Source: Brevibacterium rongguiense (GTDB lineage: Bacteria; Actinomycetota; Actinomycetes; Actinomycetales; Brevibacteriaceae). Taken from it: a stretch of 64,000 bases of DNA. Every line of letters starts with the position of its first letter. Position 1 is the first letter of the stretch. Positions 33,943 through 42,716 of the stretch are shown here, one piece after another. Below the pieces are notes generated by a model. It made no database searches, was not told where the DNA came from, and saw only the letters and a program-made list of their open reading frames with translations. Both the position numbers and the translations under genes were made by a program. The stretch lies in assembly GCF_009857845.1 (NCBI RefSeq), contig NZ_WWEQ01000007.1, positions 1 to 64,000 of the forward strand, read 5' to 3'.

Positions 33943-34588
33943 GCTCCTCCAGGCCGCGGGCGTCGAGTCCCGCGAGCGTGGGCACCAGGATGCGGCCGGG
34001 CGCGGGCTCGAGCGGCACGAGGTGCGGGATGCCGATGGCCCGCGTGCCCGCCGCCTCGGCGCTCGCGAGGCCCGGCACGGAGTCCTCGAGCGCGATGCAC
34101 TGGCCGGGCTCGAGCCCCAGCGCGTGGGCGCCGAGCACATAGGGGGCGGGATCGGGCTTGCCGGCAGGCACCTCGTCGCCGGCGATGAGCGCGGCGAACG
34201 AACCGGGCGGGCAGGCCGCGACCACGGCCTCGGCGAGCCTGCGGTAGGACATCGTCACGAGCGCGCACGGGACCCCGGCGGCCGCGAGGTCCGCGAGCAG
34301 CTCACGGGCGCCGGGCCGGAAGGGCACGTGCGCGCGGACCTGGGCGATGACGGCGTCGAGGAGGTGCTCGACGATCGCCTCGGCCGGCAGCTCCAGGCCG
34401 TGCTCGCGCATGATCTGCGCGGAGACCAGCAGCTCGTTGCCCACCATGAGCATCCCCTGCTCGTGCGACCACGGGAGGCCGTGGGCGGCCATGAGCCGGC
34501 CCTCCGCGGCCATCCAGTACTGCTCGGTGTCGACGAGCGTGCCGTCCATGTCCCAGAGCACCGCGGCATAGCTTCGGAAGGGATCCAT
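33905..34588 (-). CDS. HAD-superfamily phosphatase (beta-phosphoglucomutase-like subfamily)
   Basis: A 227-residue HAD hydrolase. Motif I WDMDGTLVDTE, motif II Thr in LVTMSYRR, motif III Lys in GKPDPAPY and motif IV ALEDSVPGLASA are all present, with a helical cap between I and II. The substrate is unknown, probably a small phosphorylated metabolite. ATG 34588 is favoured; an alternative ATG at 34612 would overlap the start of the divergent PAC2 gene. The 3' end overlaps the RecB-family gene by 38 bp in a tail-to-tail arrangement. Confidence 0.88.
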   Translation of the reverse strand: MDPFRSYAAVLWDMDGTLVDTEQYWMAAEGRLMAAHGLPWSHEQGMLMVGNELLVSAQIMREHGLELPAEAIVEHLLDAVIAQVRAHVPFRPGARELLADLAAAGVPCALVTMSYRRLAEAVVAACPPGSFAALIAGDEVPAGKPDPAPYVLGAHALGLEPGQCIALEDSVPGLASAEAAGTRAIGIPHLVPLEPAPGRILVPTLAGLDARGLEELSRPAGRGPRSG

Positions 34589-34610
34589 GGCCTCAGCGTA
34601 GTCTTGGCCC

Positions 34611-35450
34611 ATGAGCTTTCTGCCCGGTGCCAGCGGCCGCCTCGTCGTCATGAGCTTCCGCGGCTGGAACGATGCCGCGGACGCCGCCTCGGACACCGCC
34701 CGCCACCTCGTCGAGGAGTGGGGCCTGGAGCTGGCGGGCATCCTCACGGACGAGGCGTTCTACGACTACACCGTCATGCGCCCGCTGACCGTGCGCGACG
34801 AGGACGGCAGGCCCGAGCTCGTGTGGCCGGCCTGCTCGTTCTACCGGGGCACGGTGCCCGGCACAGCGCTCGAGGCGCTCGTCATCATCGGCTTCGAGCC
34901 GAACTTCCGGTGGCAGGAGTTCGCCGGCCAGCTGTGCGGTGCGCTCAGCGCCGAGGACAGGGTCGTCCTGCTGGGCGCCCTGCTGGCCGATGTCCCCCAC
35001 GTGCGCCCGCTGCCGGTCTCCACGACGTCGGAGGACGCGGAGCTGGTCGACGACGAGACGGTCTTCGCCTCCGAGTACGAGGGCCCCTCGGGCATCACGG
35101 GGGTGCTCTCGACGATGCTGCTCGAACGCGCGATCCCGACGGTCTCGCAGTGGGTCGCCGTGCCCGCCTACGCCGGCGCCTCGCCCTCGCCCAAGGCGGT
35201 GCTCGCGCTGCTGAGCGCGTTCGAGGACGTCACGGGCCTCGTCGTCGCCCAGCGCGCGCTCACGGAGGAAGCCCGCGCCTGGGAGACGGGCACCGACGCG
35301 CTCGTCGCCGAGGACGAGGACCTGGCCGAGCACGTCGAGGCGCTCGCCGGTGCGATGGACGCCAGCGAGCTGCCGGAGGCCTCCGGCGAGGTCATCGCCC
35401 GCGAGTTCGAGCGCTACCTGGAGCGCCGCCGCCGCGACGGCGGCAAGTAG
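34611..35450 (+). CDS. PAC2 family protein
   Basis: A 279-residue member of the PAC2 (proteasome assembly chaperone-like) family, common next to mshC in actinobacteria. Features: GWNDAADAASDTARHLVEEW near the N-terminus, IIGFEPNFRWQEF, and GPSGITGVL..VPAYAGASPSPKAVLALL in the C-terminal half. The biochemical role is unknown; despite the name there is no proteasome in this window. TAGTCT lies 6 nt before the ATG, so the mRNA is probably leaderless. Confidence 0.88.
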   Translation: MSFLPGASGRLVVMSFRGWNDAADAASDTARHLVEEWGLELAGILTDEAFYDYTVMRPLTVRDEDGRPELVWPACSFYRGTVPGTALEALVIIGFEPNFRWQEFAGQLCGALSAEDRVVLLGALLADVPHVRPLPVSTTSEDAELVDDETVFASEYEGPSGITGVLSTMLLERAIPTVSQWVAVPAYAGASPSPKAVLALLSAFEDVTGLVVAQRALTEEARAWETGTDALVAEDEDLAEHVEALAGAMDASELPEASGEVIAREFERYLERRRRDGGK

Positions 35451-35456
35451 CCCCCC

Positions 35457-36713
35457 TCAGGAGCCCGCGAGGTCGACGCCCAGCAGCGCGTCGACAGCCC
35501 GGACCACGCGGGCCGCATCCGCGCCCGCGCCCTCGGCATGGGCATCGGCAGGATGGGCCTCGGCGGCCCAGCCGTCCACGGCCGCAAGTGCGGCCGGGGC
35601 GTCGAGGTCCGCGGCCAGGGCGGCCCGGATCGCGGCGCTGACCTGCGCCGCGGGGGTGCGCGAGCCGCGCGCGGCGGCGGTGCGCCACGCGGCCAGGCGC
35701 TGCTTGGCCGTGGCGAGGACCGCATCGTCGTACATCCAGTCGCTGCGGTAGTGGTGGGCCAGCAGCGCCAGGCGGATCGCCATCGGGTCCTCGCCCGCGG
35801 CGCGCAGCTTCGAGACGAGCACGAGGTTGCCCTTCGACTTGCTCATCTTCTCGCCCTCGTAGCCCACCATGCCCGTGTGGACGTAGGCCTGGGCGAACGG
35901 GATGCCGGTGAGCGCCTCGGCGTGGGCGGCGCCCATCTCGTGGTGGGGGAAGATGAGGTCCGAGCCGCCGCCCTGGACGCTCAGCGGCAGGCCGGCGTGG
36001 TCGCGGGCGATGAGCGCGCACTCGATGTGCCAGCCCGGCCGGCCCGCCCCCAGGCCGCCCCCGGGCCAGCTGGGCTCGTCCGGGCGCGCCGCGCGCCACA
36101 GGAGGGCATCGAGCGGATCCTCCTTGCCGGGGGTGTCCGGGTCTCCCCCGCGCTCGGCGAAGGTGCGCGCCATCTCCTGGGCGTCGTAGTGGGACTCGGA
36201 GCCGAAGGGCGGCTCGACGGGCGTGGCGACGCGGTAGTAGACGTCCCCGCTGGGCAGCGTGTACGCCGCGCCGGAGGCCAGGAGGGCCTCGACGCCCTCC
36301 GCGATCTGGGGGATGGACTCCACCGCGCCCACGAACGCCTGCGGCGGGATGACGCGCAGCGCCTCCATGTCCGTGCGGAAGAGCTCGATCTGGGACTCGG
36401 CGAGCTCGCGCCAGTCCACCCCGGTGGCCGCGGCGCGCTCGAGGAGCGGGTCGTCGATGTCCGTCGTGTTCTGCACGTAGACCACGTCGACGCCCGCATC
36501 GCGCCAGGCGCGCACGAGGAGGTCGAAGGCGACGTACGTGGCCGCGTGCCCCAGGTGCGTCGCATCGTAGGGGGTGATTCCGCACACGTAGAGGCGGGCG
36601 GGCCCGTCCTCCCCCACCGGCTGCACCTCCCCCTGCGCGGAGGTGCTGTAGACGGCGGGCTTGATGCCCGCGTCGTCGAGGGCAGGGACCTGGGGTGCCG
36701 ACCAATCTCTCAC
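35457..36713 (-). CDS. mshC: Mycothiol biosynthesis ligase MshC
   Basis: A 418-residue CysRS-like ligase that joins L-cysteine to GlcN-inositol in mycothiol synthesis. [19 protein letters not shown] holds the zinc Cys and HIGH motif; [14 protein letters not shown] and FPHHE supply further zinc ligands; KMSKSKGN is the KMSKS loop. The anticodon-binding domain of CysRS is missing, which is diagnostic of MshC. GTG start 6 nt after TATGCT. It is convergent with the PAC2 gene and downstream of the SCO1664-like gene. Confidence 0.95.
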   Translation of the reverse strand: MRDWSAPQVPALDDAGIKPAVYSTSAQGEVQPVGEDGPARLYVCGITPYDATHLGHAATYVAFDLLVRAWRDAGVDVVYVQNTTDIDDPLLERAAATGVDWRELAESQIELFRTDMEALRVIPPQAFVGAVESIPQIAEGVEALLASGAAYTLPSGDVYYRVATPVEPPFGSESHYDAQEMARTFAERGGDPDTPGKEDPLDALLWRAARPDEPSWPGGGLGAGRPGWHIECALIARDHAGLPLSVQGGGSDLIFPHHEMGAAHAEALTGIPFAQAYVHTGMVGYEGEKMSKSKGNLVLVSKLRAAGEDPMAIRLALLAHHYRSDWMYDDAVLATAKQRLAAWRTAAARGSRTPAAQVSAAIRAALAADLDAPAALAAVDGWAAEAHPADAHAEGAGADAARVVRAVDALLGVDLAGS

Positions 36714-36742
36714 CCGCCCAGCATAGGGGCTGGACTCGGACC

Positions 36743-37576
36743 CTACAGCGGCGGCCAGGGAATCGGGTAGCGGTGCGCGGGCGGCTCCGGCAGCGCGCCC
36801 GCGGCCAGCAGCGCGCGGGCGCGGGCCTGGAGCGCTGCGATCTCCGGGGCCGCCAGCAGCCCTGCGAGCTCACGGGCCGCAGCCCCGTCCGGGTCCGCAG
36901 CGCGCTGCGTGGCCGCGGTCTCCGCCGCGCTCAGCGGCGCCCCGGCGAAGCCCCACAGGACGGTGCGCACCTTGTCCTCCGCGTGGAAGCACAGCCCGTT
37001 GTCGATCGCCCACAGGCGCGGCTGGGCGGGTGAGAAGGCGAAGTCGCCGGCCACGATGTGGCTGGCCTTGCGGTCGGCGTTGTTGGCCAGCGCGTCGAAG
37101 AACGCGAGGGCCCGCAGCCGCTCCCAGGGCGCGTGGGCGACGAGCACCTCGGCGCCGTCCTCGGTCTGCGCGGCGAACACGGGCGCCCACCCGGCTGGCA
37201 CCTCGGCCGGGGCGAAGACGCCCACGGGCTCGGCGGCGTCCGGGTCCGGCTCCACGTAGGCCTGGAGGGAGCCGGGGCCCAGCGGGGCGTCTGCGCGCAG
37301 CACAGTGGGCGGCACGACGTCCGTGCCCAGCTGAGCGTCGAGGACCGCGGCGGCGGCCTCGCGGCCGGCGAGGCTGCCGGCGGGGAAGTCGTGCAGGGGC
37401 CGCTCGCCGGCGATGGGCTTGTAGACCGCGCGGCGGACCGTGGGGCCCAGGGCGGCGAGCACGAGGCGGGTGTCGTTGGAGGCGCCGGGGATCCGGCCCA
37501 GGTCCGTGAGCTCGCCCCGGGCGAGCAGGTCCCGTGCCGCGCGGGCCCGCTCGCCGGCCGCGGGGGCCCGGCTCAC
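36743..37576 (-). CDS. SCO1664 family protein (PI3/4-kinase-like fold)
   Basis: A 277-residue protein. [27 protein letters not shown] resembles the phosphate-binding part of PI3/4-kinase-like domains, and [14 protein letters not shown] plus [21 protein letters not shown] resemble catalytic and metal-binding loops (Asp-Arg-Lys, Asp-Asn). The activity is unproven. The GTG start overlaps the DUF3090 stop (GTGA), so the two are coupled; the DUF3090-SCO1664-mshC order is conserved across actinobacteria. Longer upstream frames lie inside the DUF3090 gene and are rejected. Confidence 0.87.
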   Translation of the reverse strand: MSRAPAAGERARAARDLLARGELTDLGRIPGASNDTRLVLAALGPTVRRAVYKPIAGERPLHDFPAGSLAGREAAAAVLDAQLGTDVVPPTVLRADAPLGPGSLQAYVEPDPDAAEPVGVFAPAEVPAGWAPVFAAQTEDGAEVLVAHAPWERLRALAFFDALANNADRKASHIVAGDFAFSPAQPRLWAIDNGLCFHAEDKVRTVLWGFAGAPLSAAETAATQRAADPDGAAARELAGLLAAPEIAALQARARALLAAGALPEPPAHRYPIPWPPL

Positions 37577-38145
37577 CGCGGAATGCCGTTGGCGCGGGGG
37601 CAGAGGTGGCCCTCCGGGTCGAGCGGGAGGGCGCAGAACGGGCAGTCGGCGCGCCCGGCGCTGACGACCTGGTCCGCGCGGCGGGCGAATTCGCGTGCGG
37701 CCGGCCCGGTGAGGATGACGCGCAGCGCGGCGCGCTTCTCGTCCTCGGCATCGTCCTCGGGGTCGGCGGTGACCCCGGCCTCGGTGTCCTCGGCGGTGAG
37801 CTCGAGGCACTCGACGAGCAGGTGGTCCTCGGCCGTGTCCCAGCCCAGGCTCATGGTGCCCACCCGGAACTCGGGGTCCACGGGCATCTCGAGTCCGGCG
37901 TTGTCCGCCAGCTCCGGATCCGCCGCGGCGGGCACCGCCCGGCCGGCACCGCCGCGGGCGCGGACCATGTCGAGGAGCTCGTTCATCCGCTCGCCGAGCA
38001 TCTCCACCTGCTCCTTCTCCAGGGTCACGGTGACCACGCTGCCGTCGCCGACGGCCTGGAGGAAGAATGTGCGCTTGCCGGGCAGGCCGACGGTGCCGAC
38101 GACGAAGCGGTCGGGATGGGAGAAGTCGAAGCTGCGGGAGGCCAT
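37573..38145 (-). CDS. DUF3090 family protein with zinc-ribbon-like end
   Basis: A 190-residue protein. FDFSHPDRFVVGTVGLPGKRTFFLQA at the N-terminus and the C-terminal CPFCALPLDPEGHLCPRANG are the family hallmarks; the three visible Cys suggest metal binding. An acidic insert (DTEAGVTADPEDDAEDE) interrupts the middle. The function is unknown, but it is stably linked to mshC and a histidine phosphatase gene. TAGGCT-N6-ATG suggests a leaderless start. It is divergent from the acidic-tail protein. Confidence 0.9.
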   Translation of the reverse strand: MASRSFDFSHPDRFVVGTVGLPGKRTFFLQAVGDGSVVTVTLEKEQVEMLGERMNELLDMVRARGGAGRAVPAAADPELADNAGLEMPVDPEFRVGTMSLGWDTAEDHLLVECLELTAEDTEAGVTADPEDDAEDEKRAALRVILTGPAAREFARRADQVVSAGRADCPFCALPLDPEGHLCPRANGIPR

Positions 38146-38172
38146 GGCTCAAGCCTAGCGCCCGAGGCGGGC

Positions 38173-38178
38173 TACAAT
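38173..38178 (+). promoter_or_regulatory. -10 element of the acidic-tail gene
   Basis: TACAAT, a near-consensus -10, lies 6 nt before the ATG. The opposite strand carries TAGGCT 6 nt before the divergent DUF3090 start, so two leaderless promoters are packed into 39 bp. Confidence 0.55.
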
Positions 38179-38184
38179 GGGGCC

Positions 38185-38502
38185 ATGAGCCAGGATCCGG
38201 CAGTCGCACTCGAAGAGTTCCTCAGCGCCGTCCGCCAGCACTTCGCGGCCGCGGCGCACCGCAGCTCCGATACGGACCCGCGCGTCCAGGCGGCCTATAT
38301 GGCGCTTGCCGATGCGTTCGAGCTCTACGAGGACGCCCTCTACACCGCCTATGACGAGGTCACCCCGTTCGAGCTCTTCGACGATGTCGAGGATGCCCGC
38401 GAGGACGGCGACGACGAGGACGACGACGATGAGTTCGACGACCAGGTGGACCTCGGCGAGGACGCTGACGAGGCCGACGAGCAGGACGACGACGAGGACT
38501 GA
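38185..38502 (+). CDS. Small protein with extremely acidic C-terminal tail
   Basis: A 105-residue protein. Residues 1-70 look like a folded helical domain (VALEEFLSAVRQHF, VQAAYMALADAFELYEDALYTAYDEVTPFEL). Residues from about 72 to the end are almost only Asp/Glu. I recognise no named family; similar short actinobacterial proteins are annotated as primosomal-like or hypothetical. The tail could act as a DNA- or RNA-mimicking or chaperone-like segment, which is inference. It has its own near-consensus -10 and is a stand-alone gene. Confidence 0.75.
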   Translation: MSQDPAVALEEFLSAVRQHFAAAAHRSSDTDPRVQAAYMALADAFELYEDALYTAYDEVTPFELFDDVEDAREDGDDEDDDDEFDDQVDLGEDADEADEQDDDED

Positions 38503-38529
38503 GCCCGCCGGGGCGCTGCCCGATGCAGG

Positions 38530-39444
38530 CTAGACCAGGCCGTCCGGCGCGGAGATCTGATCGAGGGCATCGCGGATCTCCGGCTCGAGGACGAGCTCGG
38601 AGGCGAGGATCTCCTCCAGCTGGGCCGGGGTGCGCGGCGCGACGGCCGAACTCGCCCACCCCATCGACCGGTTCCAGGCCAGCGCCACATCGAGGGGGCT
38701 GGCCCCCAGCGCGCTCGCGGCGCGCGCCGCACCCGCGACCACCTGGCCCGGGCCGTCCTCGAGGTAGGGCTCGACATAGGCGCGGGCGGCCCCGGCTGCC
38801 CGCGAGTTCTGCGGCGTGCCCGAGTCGTACTTCCCCGTGAGCACCCCGCGGCCCAGGGCCGCGCCCGCGAACACGCCCAGCCCCAGGTACTCCGCTGCCG
38901 GTGCGAGCTCGGCCTCCGCGTCGCGGGCCAGCAGCGAGGCCTCGGCCCACGCGGCGACGAGCGGGGCGCCCGCGCCGCACAGGGCGGCGAGCTGCCAGCC
39001 CGTGCAGTGGGCCGCCGCGGCGTAGTGCGCCCGGCCGGACTCCACGAGGCGGGTCAGGGCCCCGGCGGTCTCCGCGAGCGGGGTAACGGGATCGAAGGCG
39101 TCGAGGATGACGAGGTCGAGCGCGTCGCGGCCCAGGCGGTCGAGCACCTGGGAAGCCTGGTCGAGCAGGGTGGCGCGCCCGGCGCTGATGCGCACGTCGT
39201 CGCCCCGCCCGGCGATCCCGATGCGCGCGGCGATGCCCACGCCCTTGGGGATGGTGAGGGAGCCCAGGACCTCGGCGGCCGGGGACTGGAAGGCGGGGAT
39301 CTCGATGAGCGTGCCGCCGGCCCGGGCATAGCCGTCCACCAGCTCCTGCGCGGTGCCGGCAGCGACGCCGCGGCCCCAGTCGAACGCGCCCAGGGTGAGC
39401 TCGGAGGCGAAGAATCCGCTGTGACCGACGCGATTGACCTGCAT
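38530..39444 (-). CDS. Aldo/keto reductase-like protein without the catalytic tetrad
   Basis: A 304-residue TIM-barrel protein with overall AKR pattern ([96 protein letters not shown]-binding end). The strand that normally holds Asp and Tyr (FIDTAxxYG) reads [11 protein letters not shown], and the catalytic Lys and His positions are also not conserved. It is therefore probably not a classical reductase. The ATG at 39444 starts a normal AKR N-terminus. Confidence 0.8.
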   Translation of the reverse strand: MQVNRVGHSGFFASELTLGAFDWGRGVAAGTAQELVDGYARAGGTLIEIPAFQSPAAEVLGSLTIPKGVGIAARIGIAGRGDDVRISAGRATLLDQASQVLDRLGRDALDLVILDAFDPVTPLAETAGALTRLVESGRAHYAAAAHCTGWQLAALCGAGAPLVAAWAEASLLARDAEAELAPAAEYLGLGVFAGAALGRGVLTGKYDSGTPQNSRAAGAARAYVEPYLEDGPGQVVAGAARAASALGASPLDVALAWNRSMGWASSAVAPRTPAQLEEILASELVLEPEIRDALDQISAPDGLV

Positions 39445-39526
39445 GTCTGTTGAGGTTACCCGATTCGAGGCCCTACGCTGGCCTACGGCCGCGCGACCGC
39501 CGGCCGCGGGCACGGAAGAGGAGACT

Positions 39527-40351
39527 ATGGACTGGCTCGTAGCGGGCATCTTGGGTGTGGTGCAGGGGCTCACGGAGTTCCTGCCGATCTCTTCGTCGGC
39601 GCACCTGCGCATCATCGGCGAGTTCCTCATGCCCGGCCGCGAGCCCGGGGCCTTCTTCACCGCGATCATCCAGATCGGCACCGAGGCGGCGGTGCTCGTC
39701 TACTTCTGGGACGACATCGTCGCGATCATCACGAAGTGGTGCCGGGCGCTCGTGGGCCGGCACGACCGGCGCGACCCCGAGGTGCGCATGGGCTGGCTCA
39801 TCATCGCCGGGTCGATCCCGATCGGCGTGCTGGGCCTGCTGTTCCAGGACGCGATCGAGACGACGCTGCGCAGCCTGTGGGTCGTCGCCTCGATGCTCAT
39901 CGTCTTCGGCATCATCCTGGGCCTGGCCGACCGGTTCGGCCGCCAGGACCGCACGCTCGGGCAGATGACGTGGGGCCAGGGCGTCGCGTTCGGCCTGTTC
40001 CAGGCGCTCGCGCTCATCCCGGGCGTCTCCCGCTCCGGCGGCACCATCACCGGCGGCAGGCTCATGGGCTTCACCCGGGAGTCCGCTGCCCGCTACTCGT
40101 TCCTCCTCGCGATCCCCGCGGTGCTCTCCTCCGGCCTCTACAGCGTGTACAAGGCGATCGGCGAGCCCTCGTCGCTGGGCTGGGGCCCCACCGCGTTCGC
40201 CACGATCGTGTCGTTCGCCGTGGGCTACGCCGTGATCGTGGGCTTCCTGCGCTTCATCGAGACGAAGTCGTTCGCGATCTTCGTGTGGTACCGGGTGGCC
40301 CTGGGCCTGCTGCTCTTCCTGCTGCTCGGCACCGGCGTCCTCACCGCCTGA
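39527..40351 (+). CDS. uppP: Undecaprenyl-diphosphatase UppP (BacA)
   Basis: A 274-residue polytopic membrane phosphatase that recycles undecaprenyl pyrophosphate for peptidoglycan synthesis. The two inverted-repeat motifs are clear: [18 protein letters not shown] near the N-terminus and [16 protein letters not shown] in the second half. Seven to eight membrane helices are predicted. GAAGAGGAG precedes the ATG. It belongs to the conserved uppP-histidine phosphatase-DUF5703-mshC neighbourhood. Confidence 0.95.
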   Translation: MDWLVAGILGVVQGLTEFLPISSSAHLRIIGEFLMPGREPGAFFTAIIQIGTEAAVLVYFWDDIVAIITKWCRALVGRHDRRDPEVRMGWLIIAGSIPIGVLGLLFQDAIETTLRSLWVVASMLIVFGIILGLADRFGRQDRTLGQMTWGQGVAFGLFQALALIPGVSRSGGTITGGRLMGFTRESAARYSFLLAIPAVLSSGLYSVYKAIGEPSSLGWGPTAFATIVSFAVGYAVIVGFLRFIETKSFAIFVWYRVALGLLLFLLLGTGVLTA

Positions 40352-40545
40352 GCCGCGCCCGCGCCGGCTGCTCGGCCGGCAGTTCGGGTGCGTGGGCGGG
40401 GGCGTGAGCGCACGGGGCCGGTACCCCGGGCACACTGGGCCCGCGCCCTGGGCCCGTTCGGCCGGCGCTGCGGGCTCTCCGTGCGTGCCCCAGCGGGCGT
40501 TCGGCCCTCACCCCGCGCGGGGCGCCGCCCGGATGCGCTGCGGTG

Positions 40546-41277
40546 CTACGCGCCGTCCCCGCCGCCCAGCTGGGCGCTGCCGGCCGTGCCCGAGGCGGTC
40601 ACGGACATCGCCGCGACGGTCGGGTGGGCATGGGGCACGGAGGGATCGTCGGGGTAGTCGATGATGCTGTAGGAGCCCGGCGCGACCGCGATGCGCTGGA
40701 AGTCGTCGAGGTCCATGCCGAGCGCATCGGCGAGGATCGCCTTGATGATGTCACCGTGGCTCACGACGATGCCGACCGCGCCGCCCGCTCCCCCGCCGCC
40801 GCCGCTGCCATTCGGGGCGCCGTTCGCACCGCTCTCATCGCCGGCCCGCAGGTCGCGCAGCTCGGCCGCGAGCGCCGCGACGCCGGCCCGCGCCCGGGCG
40901 GCGGCGACGGCCAGCGCCTCGCCGCCCGGGAACACGACTCTGGAGGGCTGACGGGCGACCAGCCGCCACTCGTCGAGCGCCCCGAGCTCGGCCAGCGTGC
41001 GCCCCGACCAGGCGCCGTAGTCGACCTCGTCGAAGGCGGGCTCGGCGCGCACCTGCGCGGCGCTGACGGACTCGAGGAGCAGCCCGGACGTCACGGCGCA
41101 GCGCTCCACCGTCGAATGCGCGAGGATCGCCGCGGAGGACACCGGGAAGCGGCGGCCGAGTGCGAGCACATCGGCCCGTCCCGCGGCGGTGAGCTCGACG
41201 CCGGGCAGCCGGCCGGCCAGCACTCCCGCGACGTTCGCACCGGTCTGGCCGTGGCGCACGGCGATGATTCGGACCAT
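40546..41277 (-). CDS. Histidine phosphatase family protein (MSMEG_4193-like)
   Basis: A 243-residue phosphoglycerate-mutase-like enzyme. VRHGQTGAN contains the catalytic His, and VVSHGDIIKAIL the second His. A Gly/Asn/Ser-rich insertion (about residues 168-188) lies just before the second motif and is not typical of the family. The actinobacterial mshC-linked subfamily has no firm substrate. TAGCCT-N6-ATG suggests a leaderless start. It is divergent from the small DUF5703 gene. Confidence 0.88.
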   Translation of the reverse strand: MVRIIAVRHGQTGANVAGVLAGRLPGVELTAAGRADVLALGRRFPVSSAAILAHSTVERCAVTSGLLLESVSAAQVRAEPAFDEVDYGAWSGRTLAELGALDEWRLVARQPSRVVFPGGEALAVAAARARAGVAALAAELRDLRAGDESGANGAPNGSGGGGGAGGAVGIVVSHGDIIKAILADALGMDLDDFQRIAVAPGSYSIIDYPDDPSVPHAHPTVAAMSVTASGTAGSAQLGGGDGA

Positions 41278-41337
41278 GGGCCCAGGCTAGCCGACCGGCT
41301 GGTAGAGTGCTCGGGTTCATCCGATCGAGGAGGCCGT

Positions 41338-41541
41338 ATGAAGCGGACCCGCGCCGCCATGGAGTACGAGTTCAGGACCGTGCGCTTCACCCGCGACACC
41401 CCGCGCGGCGAGGCCAAGCAGGCGCTCACCGAGGCCGCGGAATACGGCCGCTGGGAGCTGGCCCGGACCCGCATCGGCATGGGCGGTGTGCGCACGCACT
41501 GGCTGCGCCGGCGCATCGTGCGCGTCGAGCGCACCGCCTGA
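41338..41541 (+). CDS. DUF5703 family small basic protein
   Basis: A 67-residue protein: YEFRTVRFTRDTPRGEAKQALTEAAEYGRWELARTRI followed by WLRRRIVRV matches the DUF5703 pattern of a small beta-alpha-beta protein with an Arg-rich end. Function unknown. GAGGAGG lies 6 nt upstream of the ATG, and TAGAGT about 30 nt upstream is a possible -10. It lies 7 bp before the YdcZ-type transporter gene on the same strand. Confidence 0.85.
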   Translation: MKRTRAAMEYEFRTVRFTRDTPRGEAKQALTEAAEYGRWELARTRIGMGGVRTHWLRRRIVRVERTA

Positions 41542-41548
41542 GCCGCCC

Positions 41549-42523
41549 GTGAGCGCCGCTCCCGTCCGCGACTCCCCCCTCGCCGCCGTCCTCGCGGCCG
41601 CCGCCGCCATGATCGCCGGCTCGGCCATGGCCGTGCAGGGCCACTCGAACGGCGTGCTCGCCGGGATCGTCGGCTCGGGCATCCTCGCCGCCACCGTCTC
41701 GTTCGCCGGGGGCCTCGCCGTCCTCAGCGTCGTGTGCGCGGCATGGCCGAGCGCGCGCCGCGGGATCGGGCGCGCCCGGCGCCTCGTGGCCGCCGGGCAG
41801 TTCCCCTGGTTCATGCTGCTGGGCGGGGTGGGCGGCTCGCTCATCGTCATCTCGCAGTCGCTCACCGTCCCCCTCTTCGGGGTCTCGATCTTCACGATGG
41901 CGTTCGTGTGCGGCCAGCTGGGCGGGGCGCTGCTGGTCGACAACACGGACCTGCCCCCGGGCGGGCGCCGGCATCCGACGCTGCCACGCCTGGCCGGGAC
42001 GGGGATCGTGCTGGCCGGTGTGGTCGTCTCCTCCGCGGGGGTCTTCGGGCAGGGCATCGCCTGGTGGGCGCCCCTGCTGCCCCTCATCGCCGGCGTCGGT
42101 ACCGCATTCCAACAGGCGTTCAACGGGCGGCTCAAGGCGGCGGCGAACTCCGCCGCCGCGGCGACGTTCACGAACTTCCTCGTGGGCACGGTCTTCCTGG
42201 CCGTGTGCTCGGCGCTCGTGCTCGCGACCGGCACTCCCGTGCGGGGCGCGCCCGAGCTGCCCGCGCAGTGGTGGACGCTCATCGGCGGCGTACTCGGCGT
42301 CGTCTTCATCGGCGTGTCGACCCTCACGGTCGCGCGGCTGGGCGTCCTGCTGCTCAGCCTTACGACGCTCTTCGGCAATCTCGCCGGCTCGCTCGTCACG
42401 GACGTCATCACCGGCAGCGCCGCGACGGCGCTGGCCCCCTCCACGCTCATCGCGATGGGTCTCGTGCTCGTGGGCGTGTGCGTGGCCTCCGTGCCCGGCC
42501 GCCCCCTGGGCCGCCTGCGCTGA
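41549..42523 (+). CDS. DMT-superfamily membrane protein (YdcZ/DUF606 type)
   Basis: A 324-residue protein of about ten membrane helices arranged as two homologous halves (first half about 10-150, second about 165-315), each with the GxxxAxQxxxNGxL-like signature (SAMAVQGHSNGVLAG; AFQQAFNGRLKAAAN). Such proteins are small-molecule exporters or importers of unknown substrate. GTG start 7 bp after the DUF5703 stop, so it is probably co-transcribed. The end is followed by a 190-bp convergent gap without a clear terminator. Confidence 0.87.
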   Translation: MSAAPVRDSPLAAVLAAAAAMIAGSAMAVQGHSNGVLAGIVGSGILAATVSFAGGLAVLSVVCAAWPSARRGIGRARRLVAAGQFPWFMLLGGVGGSLIVISQSLTVPLFGVSIFTMAFVCGQLGGALLVDNTDLPPGGRRHPTLPRLAGTGIVLAGVVVSSAGVFGQGIAWWAPLLPLIAGVGTAFQQAFNGRLKAAANSAAAATFTNFLVGTVFLAVCSALVLATGTPVRGAPELPAQWWTLIGGVLGVVFIGVSTLTVARLGVLLLSLTTLFGNLAGSLVTDVITGSAATALAPSTLIAMGLVLVGVCVASVPGRPLGRLR

Positions 42524-42716
42524 GCCGCAGGAGGGGCGAACCGAGCCGCTGAGGCGCCGCCCGAAGTGCGGTCGGAGCCCCCGGTCGGCCGCAGCCGCCG
42601 GATGGGCGGCCCGACTGCCCGGGCGATGGCCCCGCCCGCACCGAAGCGCCGGTCCCCTCCCGGGCCGGGCCCGAGGCGCAGGGCGGCGGCCTGCCCGCCC
42701 CCGCCTCGGGCGCGGC

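Noticed and set aside
40363-40380. GCCGGC-N6-GCCGGC hairpin after uppP as terminator
   Set aside because: Only a 6-bp stem with no T-run; such stems are frequent by chance at this base composition.
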